Shown in pieces: positions 15,186 through 22,560 of a DNA stretch of 25,727 nucleotides; the first letter of the stretch is position 1; each line of letters starts with the position of its first letter. The DNA lies in NCBI GenBank assembly GCA_900549015.1, contig URMH01000038.1, positions 1-25,727 of the forward strand, in the 5' to 3' direction. This DNA is from an uncultured Blautia sp. Its GTDB lineage: Bacteria > Bacillota > Clostridia > Lachnospirales > Lachnospiraceae. A program made the position numbers and the translations under genes. Below the pieces are notes generated by a model, which saw only the letters and a list, made by a program, of their open reading frames with translations, ran no database searches and was not told where the DNA came from.

Positions 15186-15362
15186 ATGTCAAATGTAATC
15201 GTAAAAGAGAACGAGACTTTAGATAGCGCTCTTCGCAGATTTAAGAGAAGCTGTGCTAAAGCAGGTATTCAGCAGGAAATCCGCAAGAGAGAGCATTACG
15301 AGAAACCAAGCGTTCGTCGTAAGAAAAAATCTGAAGCCGCAAGAAAACGTAAATATAATTAA
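15186..15362 (+). CDS. rpsU: Small ribosomal subunit protein bS21
   Basis: bS21 sits near the anti-Shine-Dalgarno region of the 30S subunit and assists initiation. The 58 residues match throughout: N-E-T-L-D-S-A-L-R-R-F-K-R near the start and a strongly basic tail R-R-K-K-K-S-E-A-A-R-K-R. The ATG at 15186 fits the conserved M-S-N-V-I-V-K-E-N-E start. The best purine-rich site, GGAGGGAGG at 15163-15171, is about 14 bases away, longer than usual. A weaker AGGTG lies at 15174-15178. It is transcribed alone from its own promoter and ends at a terminator. Confidence 0.96.
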   Translation: MSNVIVKENETLDSALRRFKRSCAKAGIQQEIRKREHYEKPSVRRKKKSEAARKRKYN

Positions 15363-15375
15363 TTGTGCGCAAAAG

Positions 15376-15402
15376 TCCCTGGCTGTTTAGTCAGGGATTT
15401 TT
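15376..15402 (+). terminator. Intrinsic terminator after rpsU
   Basis: TCCCTGGCT at 15376-15384 pairs with AGTCAGGGA at 15389-15397 (one G-T pair) around GTTT. Five T residues follow. Confidence 0.92.
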
Positions 15403-15450
15403 AATATAACAGGAGGTCGATTGCTGGCTTTCTGTTGATCGAGGTGAAGA

Positions 15451-17052
15451 ATGATTTACAGAAATAACATTGAAAAGATAAAAAAGAAGAAAAGTGTAAT
15501 TATGCGCATGTTAAATATTATGGTAAAAATACTGTTTAACCGTATTTTTTATGTGGCGCTTGCTCTTTTGATCCAGCTCGTATGGATATTCCTCATTGCG
15601 GCAAAATTTGTGGGATATTCCCAGTATATTTCTATGGCACTTGAGATTGTGACGATTGTTGTCGTCCTTTGGATTGTAAATAAGAAAATCAACCCTTCTT
15701 ATAAACTTGCATGGACCATGCTGATCCTCTGTATTCCTGTATTTGGCGTTCTTTTGTATCTTTTGTTTGGACAGTCGCGAATTGCGACGGTAATGGAAGA
15801 AAGCTTTGAAAAGATTCTGGCTGAGACAAGAGAGTATTTAAAAGAAAATGTAGAGACAAGAGAAGCTTTGGAAAAAGAAGACCTTTCCGCATCTAGACAG
15901 TCATTATATATTAAAGAGTACTCAGGCTATCCTTTAAACAGAAACACAGAAGCAGAGTATTTTCAGGCAGGAGATGATATGTTTCCTGTTTTTATAAGGG
16001 AACTGAATGAAGCGAAGCATTATATTTTTATTGAATATTATATTATTAATGATGGAGTGATGTGGCAGACGATTCTGGAAATTTTGGAAAGGAAAGCTGC
16101 CGAAGGCGTGGATGTGCGTCTGATGTACGATGGCTTCGGCTGCCTGACGACACTTCCCAATAAATATTATGAGGAGCTTCGCAAAAAAGGCATCAAATGT
16201 GTAGTGTTTAACCGTTTCCGGCCTCTTTTAAATATTATTCAGAATAACCGGGATCACAGAAAACTGTGTATTATAGACGGACATACAGGATTTACAGGCG
16301 GTGTGAATCTGGCAGATGAGTATATTAATCAGAAGGAGCGTTTCGGACACTGGAAGGATACGGCAATCATGTTAAAAGGCGAAGCCGTATGGAACATGAC
16401 CGCCATGTTTTTGCATATGTGGAAGGTGGTAAACTGTACAGAGGAAGAAAAGCCATATGATTATTATTTGCCTCATACATTCCACCCGGAGCCGTTTGAG
16501 GGAAGCGGATACGTACAGCCTTTCTGTGATACGCCTCTTGATCATGAGACAGTGGGAGAGAACGTATACATGAATATTATCAACAGGGCAAAGGAATACG
16601 TATATATCTGTACGCCGTACCTGATTATTGATAATGAAATGATGACAGCCCTTTGCCTTGCTGCAAAAAGTGGTATAGACGTGCGTCTTATGACTCCGGG
16701 TATCCCGGATAAGAAAATTGTATTTTTACTTACCCAGTCTTATTACGAACAGCTTCTTGAGGCAGGAGTAAAAATTTACGAATATCAGCCGGGCTTCCTT
16801 CATGCAAAATCTTTTGTATGTGATGATAAAATCGGCGTGGTAGGAACTATTAACCTGGATTATAGAAGTCTGTATCTTCATTTTGAAGATGGCGTATGGC
16901 TTTATAAAAACAGGGTGATTGAAGATATTAAAGAGGATTTCCTCAATACCCTGGAATACTGCAATCCGATCAGTCTTGAATTCTGCAGAGGACGTTCTCT
17001 TCTTGTAAGAGCCATGCAGAGTGTTCTGCGTCTCTTTGCGCCTATGATGTAA
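15451..17052 (+). CDS. cls: Cardiolipin synthase
   Basis: Cls joins phosphatidylglycerol molecules to form cardiolipin in the membrane. The 533-residue protein has the two phospholipase D catalytic motifs: H269-x-K271-x4-D276 (H-R-K-L-C-I-I-D) and H451-x-K453-x4-D458 (H-A-K-S-F-V-C-D). Two membrane segments lie in the N-terminus near residues 30-55 and 60-90, fitting the ClsA-type layout. The start at 15451 follows GAGGTG by six bases, although a later Met near residue 18 is possible. It follows the rpsU terminator, and I see no strong promoter of its own. pgsA at 3663 encodes the enzyme that provides its precursor. Confidence 0.94.
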   Translation: MIYRNNIEKIKKKKSVIMRMLNIMVKILFNRIFYVALALLIQLVWIFLIAAKFVGYSQYISMALEIVTIVVVLWIVNKKINPSYKLAWTMLILCIPVFGVLLYLLFGQSRIATVMEESFEKILAETREYLKENVETREALEKEDLSASRQSLYIKEYSGYPLNRNTEAEYFQAGDDMFPVFIRELNEAKHYIFIEYYIINDGVMWQTILEILERKAAEGVDVRLMYDGFGCLTTLPNKYYEELRKKGIKCVVFNRFRPLLNIIQNNRDHRKLCIIDGHTGFTGGVNLADEYINQKERFGHWKDTAIMLKGEAVWNMTAMFLHMWKVVNCTEEEKPYDYYLPHTFHPEPFEGSGYVQPFCDTPLDHETVGENVYMNIINRAKEYVYICTPYLIIDNEMMTALCLAAKSGIDVRLMTPGIPDKKIVFLLTQSYYEQLLEAGVKIYEYQPGFLHAKSFVCDDKIGVVGTINLDYRSLYLHFEDGVWLYKNRVIEDIKEDFLNTLEYCNPISLEFCRGRSLLVRAMQSVLRLFAPMM

Positions 17053-17067
17053 ATAAAAAAGAAAGAC

Positions 17068-17108
17068 AAAAGTACCGTTTCCCTGGTTTGAGGAGACGGT
17101 ACTTTTAT
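17068..17108. terminator. Bidirectional terminator between cls and the ABC permease
   Basis: AAAAGTACCGTTTCC at 17068-17082 pairs with GGAGACGGTACTTTT at 17092-17106 over 15 positions with one G-T pair and a nine-base loop. T runs exist on both strands, so it can end both the rightward cls transcript and the leftward transporter transcript. Confidence 0.93.
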
Positions 17109-17121
17109 TTTCGCTTTTATG

Positions 17122-19224
17122 TTAAAGAGAAAGCTGGCGTTTGATTGCTTGAACAGTAGCCCGATACACACCGTAAAGGAACATACCCAGTACTGCGAAA
17201 GAAGTGATGCTGAGGAGAACACTGGTTACTTCGGAATGAGAAATTCGGTTATCGTTTATGAACAGAATCATAAAGAAAACAAATCCCATTGCTGTGATAC
17301 CTACAACAGAAGGTGTTAAAAATACGCTGGTACACTGTTTTTTAACTTCCTGTGTAAGAAATTCCGGGGACGCTCCAAGACGCTTTAAGTCTTCAAAAAG
17401 ATAGCGGTTGTTAAGTGCGATGGTCTGGCAGCGTGTGTGAAGAATGATGCAGGCTGCAATGAGACATACAATAAAAATGAACAGGAACATCATAATATAA
17501 ACAGAATAGGTCATCAGAAAATCGTGGGAATTTAATATCTGAAATACTGGCATATATGCCCATTCTGCTCGGAAAGCAGTAGAGTCTGGGTCGCTTTTTT
17601 TGAAACGTTCCACATCGGCGGCAAAATCATCGTATGAAATTCCGGCTTTTTCGTGGTTTGTCTTTGTGTAAATGTCAACGTAGTAAGGCATATAGCAGGA
17701 ATCGTCCGTTTGGTTTACAATGGTGCGGAACAGATCATAGGCAAAATCGTAATTATCTTCACCGTTTACATTGAAAAGAGAAAGCTTTCCTCTGTATTCC
17801 TCCGTAAGCTCCCGGGAAATTTTCTCATAATCGCTGTCGTCCAGAACCATATATCCTTCCCTTTTAAATAAAAGGTCATAGTGGAGAAAACCTGCAAATT
17901 CTGTGGCAATCGTTTCTTTTGTCACAGGATTTGTAATGAGAGAGCCGTAAGTAGAAAGATGATAAGTGGCAACTTCTTCTGTATCGGAAATTGCCATGAA
18001 TGTGCCCGGCAGCACGTCGGTTTTCTGCCCTGTGATGCAGTTAAAAGCGGTTTCTGACATACAGGTTCTCAGAGAGGCAAGTTCATGATAAACAGTTTTA
18101 AAATGTCCGTCCGGCATAACGTATTGTGATTCACCGTCAAAAGCAAGGAAAACATAGTCTGTTTCTGTCCAGTCTTTTAAAGATACGTGATGTTTGTCTG
18201 CAATTTCCGTCACTTTTTCTTTGTCCGGCATATCCTGGTCTGCCCGGTAAGGGAAGAGATAGGCGTAAGGCTTTGGCGCATTGGCAGTAATCTGAGGTCC
18301 CATCACGCTGAAAATATAACCGGAGGCAAAGCAGGCGCCTGCAATGAGGGCGGTTCCAACCAGAAGGTTATTGACGGTCTGTTTTCCCTGAAATTTCATC
18401 ATGCTGCGGCTTATGATGTTTTTATAAGGCGCTTTTCTGTGAGGAATCCAGCCGTGTACCACTGTGTGGAGAACCACAAGGTAAAGTCCTATAAATACAG
18501 GGGCATAGGAGAGATTTGTCCATGCAGGAGGCATGGCAGAGAAAGTCTCCATGTAGAATGTGGGAGTATAATATCCCAGTAAAAAGCCTGTAAAAATAAG
18601 GAGAAAACCAACGGGACCACACCATTTGCCGGGAGTTTTTACAGGCTCGTTTTTATGTTCCTCGCGGATCACGTCCAGAATATCGGTTCTCACAAGGTAA
18701 CGGTTTGCAAGAGCCAGTGAAAAAATAACCACAAGAAGGGCAAAAAATACGGGGATAAGCAGACAGCTCAGATTTAAGTTTAACACCATATCGGAGCTGT
18801 CTATAATAAGAAGCCGAAATCCGTTCCACAGAATCCATACAAGGGGAAAGCCTGCGAGGATCCCTGCTATGGAGGCGCCGGAGCTTAAAAATAAAACTTC
18901 CTTAAAAAGTCCGGGAGCCAGGCGTTTTTTAGAAGCGCCAAGCGCCATGAGAACGCCAAGCTGTTTTGATTTTTTGCGGAAAAACAGGCTTGCTGCGTAA
19001 ATGGTGAAAACGCCGCAGCCAAAAAGTGTCAGCACAAAAATGGCGCTCATCTGTTTTCTGCTGTCTCCGCCTTCCGGGAATACAAGCTGGACCGTAGGGG
19101 AGAGCATAAGGGTGGAATAGGCGGAGATTAGCATCAGTGCAATAAAATTGCAGAACAGGTAAAGCCTCGCCTGCTTATAATCTGTTTTTTGGAGTTTTCT
19201 TTCCAGGTCTTTTATTGTCTTCAT
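17122..19224 (-). CDS. FtsX/BceB-type ABC transporter permease with large extracellular domain
   Basis: The 700-residue membrane protein has about ten hydrophobic segments. They lie near residues 20-45, 58-82, 108-138, 148-175, 200-222, 236-260, 285-312, then after a gap 562-595, 628-655 and 663-690. The roughly 250-residue loop between segments 7 and 8 is outside the cell. This is the BceB topology of peptide-antibiotic sensing and detoxification transporters. FtsX-like regions carry the conserved L-G-V-L-M-A-L-G-A-S-K and L-K-R-L-G-A-S blocks. Its ATG overlaps the ATPase stop in ATGA, so translation is coupled. The substrate is not deducible; a lipid-II-targeting or host peptide is an inference from the family. 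Confidence 0.85.
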   Translation of the reverse strand: MKTIKDLERKLQKTDYKQARLYLFCNFIALMLISAYSTLMLSPTVQLVFPEGGDSRKQMSAIFVLTLFGCGVFTIYAASLFFRKKSKQLGVLMALGASKKRLAPGLFKEVLFLSSGASIAGILAGFPLVWILWNGFRLLIIDSSDMVLNLNLSCLLIPVFFALLVVIFSLALANRYLVRTDILDVIREEHKNEPVKTPGKWCGPVGFLLIFTGFLLGYYTPTFYMETFSAMPPAWTNLSYAPVFIGLYLVVLHTVVHGWIPHRKAPYKNIISRSMMKFQGKQTVNNLLVGTALIAGACFASGYIFSVMGPQITANAPKPYAYLFPYRADQDMPDKEKVTEIADKHHVSLKDWTETDYVFLAFDGESQYVMPDGHFKTVYHELASLRTCMSETAFNCITGQKTDVLPGTFMAISDTEEVATYHLSTYGSLITNPVTKETIATEFAGFLHYDLLFKREGYMVLDDSDYEKISRELTEEYRGKLSLFNVNGEDNYDFAYDLFRTIVNQTDDSCYMPYYVDIYTKTNHEKAGISYDDFAADVERFKKSDPDSTAFRAEWAYMPVFQILNSHDFLMTYSVYIMMFLFIFIVCLIAACIILHTRCQTIALNNRYLFEDLKRLGASPEFLTQEVKKQCTSVFLTPSVVGITAMGFVFFMILFINDNRISHSEVTSVLLSITSFAVLGMFLYGVYRATVQAIKRQLSL

Positions 19225-19970
19225 AATTCTTCACTCATTTCTTTGATAGTGTCCAGAAGCTGGCTGTGGAAAAGGTGCTGGCTTCCGTGATTTTCAAGCT
19301 GCTTGTAAATGGTTCCGTCTTTTAAAAGAATTACCCGGTCGCAGAAAGAAGCGGAAAAGCTGTCGTGGGTTACCATAAGAATGGTGGCGTCCATCTGGGA
19401 ACGGGCTGCCTCAAAGGATTCAATGACTTTAAGACTGGATTTGCTGTCAAGATTTCCTGTGGGCTCATCTGCCAGAAGAAGGAGCGGATTGTTAATGAGG
19501 CTTCTTGCAACAGCCGTTCGCTGACGTTCTCCTCCGGAAACGTCTGCCGGATATTTATTTTTTATGTGCTCAATTCCAAAAAGAGAAAGAAGCTTATCTG
19601 CCCGTTTCTGGGCGTCTTTTCCCACATCTTCTTTTATAATTCTGGGAATCAGAATGTTTTCCCGTATGGTAAGCCCGTCAAGAAGCATGAAATCCTGAAA
19701 TACAAAGCCGAGCTTTTCATTTCGGATTTTTGCAAGCTGTATCTCGTCGAGAGCCGCGATATTTTGTCCTCCCAGAGTGATGCTTCCTTTATCAAAGGGA
19801 ATGTAACAGGAAATACAGTTTAAAAGTGTGCTTTTTCCGGAGCCGGACGGTCCCATGACAGCCACAAATTCCCCTTTCGCAACCTGAAAGGAAATGCCTT
19901 TCAGAACAGGGTACTGTATTTTACCGGTGCAATAAGATTTTTCCAGATTTTTTACGTATAACATAATCAT
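19221..19970 (-). CDS. BceA/LolD-type ABC transporter ATP-binding protein
   Basis: The 249-residue ATPase powers the adjacent permease. It has Walker A G-P-S-G-S-G-K-S-T at residues 40-48, a Q-loop F-V-F-Q-D, the signature V-S-G-G-E-R-Q-R, Walker B L-L-L-A-D-E-P-T-G-N-L-D and a switch histidine in V-T-H-D. These features place it in the MacB/LolD/BceA class. Two starts are possible: the ATG at 19970, close behind AGG, or the ATG six bases later with better spacing (8 bases). The second would give M-L-Y-V-K-N-L. It is the first gene of the leftward operon, facing the LytTR regulator across a 215-base regulatory region. Confidence 0.92.
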   Translation of the reverse strand: MIMLYVKNLEKSYCTGKIQYPVLKGISFQVAKGEFVAVMGPSGSGKSTLLNCISCYIPFDKGSITLGGQNIAALDEIQLAKIRNEKLGFVFQDFMLLDGLTIRENILIPRIIKEDVGKDAQKRADKLLSLFGIEHIKNKYPADVSGGERQRTAVARSLINNPLLLLADEPTGNLDSKSSLKVIESFEAARSQMDATILMVTHDSFSASFCDRVILLKDGTIYKQLENHGSQHLFHSQLLDTIKEMSEEL

Positions 19971-20041
19971 TACCTGCCTTTCATTTGTTGAGGCAATGGT
20001 AGCATAAAAAGAGAAAGCTGTGGAAAGGGTATGTCATATCC

Positions 20042-20122
20042 GGCAGCTTCCATGTAAAGTTTTGCAAATGTCTGCGGAGTCTGTAAAGTTTTGCGCTTCT
20101 GATGTAAAGTTTGGAAGCTGCC
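20042..20122. promoter_or_regulatory. LytTR-type operator: three TGTAAAGTTT repeats inside an inverted repeat
   Basis: The core TGTAAAGTTT occurs at 20053, 20082 and 20103, all in the same orientation; the first two share the longer form ending TTTTGC. The second and third copies start 21 bases apart, which equals a nine-base site plus a 12-base gap, the known arrangement for AgrA/LytTR regulators. A perfect ten-base inverted repeat, GGCAGCTTCC (20042-20051) and GGAAGCTGCC (20113-20122), brackets all three. The cluster lies between the leftward transporter operon and the rightward regulator genes. It is therefore the likely binding site through which the LytTR protein controls both. Confidence 0.75.
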
Positions 20123-20153
20123 CGGTTGCAAACAAAAGGAGGGAATGATAAAG

Positions 20154-20159
20154 TATAAA
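20154..20159 (+). promoter_or_regulatory. -10 element of the lytTR regulator operon
   Basis: TATAAA at 20154-20159 lies 32 bases before the start codon. No acceptable -35 sits 16-18 bases upstream (TTGCAA at 20126 is 22 away), as expected for an activator-dependent promoter. The nearest TGTAAAGTTT copy is about 40 bases upstream of it. Confidence 0.4.
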
Positions 20160-20185
20160 AGACAAAATACAGAAGGAGAAAAAAT

Positions 20186-20905
20186 ATGCTTCGGATTGCT
20201 ATATGTGATGATGATATAAATGCAAGAGATGCTCTTCATATTCAGCTTGAGAGTATTCTTATGGAAGAAACAGAAAAAATCGTCTATGAATTTGTTTCCG
20301 GACAGACGGCTGTAAACTGGCTTTTGAAACACCCGGGAGAGATTGATCTTTTGTTTCTTGATGTAGAAATGCCGGGGTTAAACGGAATGGAGACAGCAGA
20401 AAAAATCCGGGAATTTGACAAAAATATGATTCTTGTATTTGTGACGGGATATACAGATTATGTGTTTGACGGATACCGTGTGGGAGCTCTGGATTACGTG
20501 ATAAAGCCGGCAGTAAAAGAGCGGCTTTCTGAGATTATGAAGCGTGTGCGGGCACAAATTTTTTCGCAGTCGGAAGAGAATTTCGTGTTTCAGAATATAG
20601 ACGGAACATATCGTTTTTTATATAAAGAAATTTTATATTTTTACAGCGAGAGACGGCAGGTTACGGTTGTGACAGAACGGGGAGATTTTACTTTTTACGG
20701 AAAATTAGGTGAGGTAGAAAATCAGACAGGCGGAGAGTTTGTGCGGATCCATCAGAGGTATCTTGTAAATGGAAAAAAGGTAAGTCATATCGGAAACGCT
20801 TCCCTTCTCATCGGCGAGGGAGAGAACGAGACGGAGCTTCCCATCAGCAGAGGGCTTCGTGAGGCGGCATCGTCAAAGCTTGCGAGAATATTGTTGAGAG
20901 GATAA
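20186..20905 (+). CDS. LytTR-family response regulator
   Basis: The 239-residue protein has an N-terminal receiver domain (residues 1-115) with acidic pocket D8-D9-D10, phosphoacceptor D59 (L-F-L-D-V-E-M-P), the T-G-Y-T region and K in V-I-K-P-A. A C-terminal LytTR DNA-binding domain follows from about residue 140, with Y-K-E-I-L-Y-F-Y-S-E-R and F-V-R-I-H-Q-R-Y-L-V-N. It resembles AgrA/VirR-type regulators. AAGGAG precedes the ATG. It is followed after five bases by its probable kinase and divergent from the ABC operon. The TGTAAAGTTT repeats just upstream are its likely targets. Confidence 0.93.
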   Translation: MLRIAICDDDINARDALHIQLESILMEETEKIVYEFVSGQTAVNWLLKHPGEIDLLFLDVEMPGLNGMETAEKIREFDKNMILVFVTGYTDYVFDGYRVGALDYVIKPAVKERLSEIMKRVRAQIFSQSEENFVFQNIDGTYRFLYKEILYFYSERRQVTVVTERGDFTFYGKLGEVENQTGGEFVRIHQRYLVNGKKVSHIGNASLLIGEGENETELPISRGLREAASSKLARILLRG

Positions 20906-20910
20906 AACAG

Positions 20911-22140
20911 ATGAAGGTCTTACCGTTGTTGATCGGAGCAAATATTTTAAATTATGTTACAGTCACTCATTTTGTTCAGGTGAAAAAGAAGTGGTGGGCA
21001 AAAGCGGGGATTTTTCTTGTTTCCTTCCTTCTTACAGGCATGATCATGTATATCGGGGAATGGACAAATTTTCCGCCTACGTTCGCGGCAGTTTTACTTG
21101 GAATCTATCTTTGCTGCGAGGGAAGCAGTCTGAAAAAAATAACCTTCGGACTTTTGAGCATTACCGTATATTGTACGGCAAATGCCCTTTTTGATAATTA
21201 TCTCGATATAAGTGATTCAGACAGGTATTGGGGTAGATTTTTGTTTGCTGTCATTTTATTTGCTGGAATAAAGCTGTTTTTCCGCTCTGCAGACAGGGAA
21301 GAAGAGCTTTCCTCTTCTATGTGGGGACTTTTAATTCTTCTTATTCTGACTCCTCTTGGGATTGTGTTCAGTGTGATTCTTCTCACAAATAGATACGGCT
21401 GGGCAAGGGAGGCAGAGAGGTTTTTATGTGTGCTTCTGCTTATAGCGCTTTTTGCAGTGATTGGACTTTTGTGGACGGTACAGGTTTTAATGCGGCAGAA
21501 AAGGATGGAGCGGGAGCATATGTACATGGAAATGAACCAGAAATATTATGAAATGATGGAGCAGCAGCATTTTGAAATCCGCCGCTTAAAGCATGATATG
21601 GCAAACCATCTCCAGGCGCTTCTGGGACTTTCAGAAGAAAAGAGAGAAACGTATATTCAGGAACTGATCAAAGGGCATGGCGTTTCCGGAACCTTAAATT
21701 ATTGTAAGGATCCTGCGGTAAATGCGGTTCTCGCCTCAAAAGAGCAGATTTTTAAGGAGAGCAAAATTACATTTCGCCATAAAATAGATATTCAGGAGGA
21801 GCTTCCCTTTGAGAAACCGGATATTTGCGCCATGTTTGCAAACGCCCTTGACAATGCGGCAGAGGCGATAAAAAAGGAAGCGCTTCCGGAAGAGAAACGG
21901 TGGATTTCTCTGGAAAGTCGGTTTCAGAAGGGAATGTTTGTGCTTTCTGTAAAAAATCCTTCCTCTGTAAAAGTAACGGAGGGAAAACTTCTGGATACCG
22001 GAAAAAGAGACAGGAAAAATCACGGAGTCGGCTTAAAGAGCATACAGGAAGCAGTAAAACGGTATCAGGGAAATATGGAGCTTCACACAGAAAATGGAAT
22101 ATTTGAACTGTTTCTCTGGATCCAGTTTCCTGACAGTTGA
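20911..22140 (+). CDS. GHKL-type membrane sensor histidine kinase
   Basis: The 409-residue kinase has about six hydrophobic segments in the first ~195 residues with little extracellular sequence. A coiled region (R-E-H-M-Y-M-E-M-N-Q-K) and the phosphoacceptor H228 (R-R-L-K-H-D-M-A-N-H) follow. The N-box N311-A-L-D-N-A-A-E is next, then a G-box H-G-V-G-L-K-S-I. This is the AgrC/FsrC-like GHKL layout paired with LytTR regulators. It follows the regulator by five bases, with GAGAGGA within the upstream gene as ribosome binding site. The signal may be a peptide or envelope stress; nothing in the sequence decides that. Confidence 0.92.
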   Translation: MKVLPLLIGANILNYVTVTHFVQVKKKWWAKAGIFLVSFLLTGMIMYIGEWTNFPPTFAAVLLGIYLCCEGSSLKKITFGLLSITVYCTANALFDNYLDISDSDRYWGRFLFAVILFAGIKLFFRSADREEELSSSMWGLLILLILTPLGIVFSVILLTNRYGWAREAERFLCVLLLIALFAVIGLLWTVQVLMRQKRMEREHMYMEMNQKYYEMMEQQHFEIRRLKHDMANHLQALLGLSEEKRETYIQELIKGHGVSGTLNYCKDPAVNAVLASKEQIFKESKITFRHKIDIQEELPFEKPDICAMFANALDNAAEAIKKEALPEEKRWISLESRFQKGMFVLSVKNPSSVKVTEGKLLDTGKRDRKNHGVGLKSIQEAVKRYQGNMELHTENGIFELFLWIQFPDS

Positions 22141-22171
22141 CAAAATCCACGAAAAGCTTCATAAGACTCCA

Positions 22172-22200
22172 TTGTCCCACAGAAAAAACAGAGGTATATT
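22172..22200 (+). promoter_or_regulatory. Possible promoter of the XRE fragment
   Basis: TTGTCC at 22172-22177 and TATATT at 22195-22200 are 17 bases apart and lie 22 bases before the start codon. A second candidate -35, TTGACA at 22137, overlaps the kinase stop but has only CATAAG as its -10. Confidence 0.45.
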
Positions 22201-22221
22201 TAAGGGAAGAGAGGAGAGAAA

Positions 22222-22368
22222 ATGAAAGAGTTAAATATAGGAACCGTGCTTGCTGCGCACAGAAGAGAAAAAGGAGTGACCCAGGAAGAGGTAGCTGCTT
22301 TTGCAGGCGTTTCCAAAGCTTCTGTTTCCAAGTGGGAGAACGGAGTTTCCCCAACAAAAGGATATTAG
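22222..22368 (+). pseudogene. Truncated XRE-family repressor
   Basis: A GAGGAGAG site five bases upstream leads to an ATG and a clean helix-turn-helix: M-K-E-L-N-I-G-T-V-L, then E-K-G-V-T-Q-E-E-V-A-A-F, then V-S-K-A-S-V-S-K-W-E-N-G. The family normally continues with a Y-P-D-I-x-x-L-P-type segment and a further helical region. Here it breaks after W-E-N-G-V-S into P-T-K-G-Y and a stop, giving 48 residues. Past the stop the same frame reads for another 14 codons (K-Q-S-M-K-H-L-L-A-L-K-E-L-Q). The break coincides with a change to AT-rich DNA, so I read it as a gene cut by insertion or deletion at the edge of an acquired block. Confidence 0.65.
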
Positions 22369-22428
22369 AAACAATCCATGAAACACCTGCTTGCGTTAAA
22401 GGAATTACAATAGAATACTATATTTTTT

Positions 22429-22461
22429 AACATGCATTTCTATATTGATTTGCATGTTTTT
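22429..22461 (+). terminator. Hairpin with T run ahead of the acquired block
   Basis: AACATGCA (22429-22436) pairs with TGCATGTT (22451-22458) across a 14-base loop, ending in TTTTT. It resembles a moderate rightward terminator that would separate the XRE remnant from the GntR operon. It could alternatively be part of an element end. Apart from this hairpin and the GntR promoter, nothing else was seen in 22369-22560. Confidence 0.5.
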
Positions 22462-22490
22462 AATTTCAAAAGAAAATTTAAAATAAACAC

Positions 22491-22534
22491 TATATAACAC
22501 TTGACAACAGTTTGTGACTGTTATATACTGTTAT
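22491..22534 (+). promoter_or_regulatory. GntR operon promoter with overlapping operator
   Basis: TTGACA at 22501-22506 and TATACT at 22524-22529 have a 17-base spacer. Laid over them are AACAGT/ACTGTT (22506-22511 and 22517-22522), TATATAACA/TGTTATATA (22491-22499 and 22519-22527) and a direct repeat ACTGTTAT at 22517 and 22527, one helical turn apart. The position over the core promoter fits autorepression by the GntR protein encoded just downstream. Confidence 0.8.
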
Positions 22535-22560
22535 CAAGAAAAGAAGGAAGGATATAAAGA

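Noticed and set aside
18187..18582. Rightward 131-residue frame opposite the permease gene
   Set aside because: It is antisense to the well-supported membrane protein and lacks a ribosome binding site and any domain.
22137..22430. 97-residue frame overlapping the XRE fragment
   Set aside because: It is out of frame with a clear helix-turn-helix, is highly charged and has no domain.
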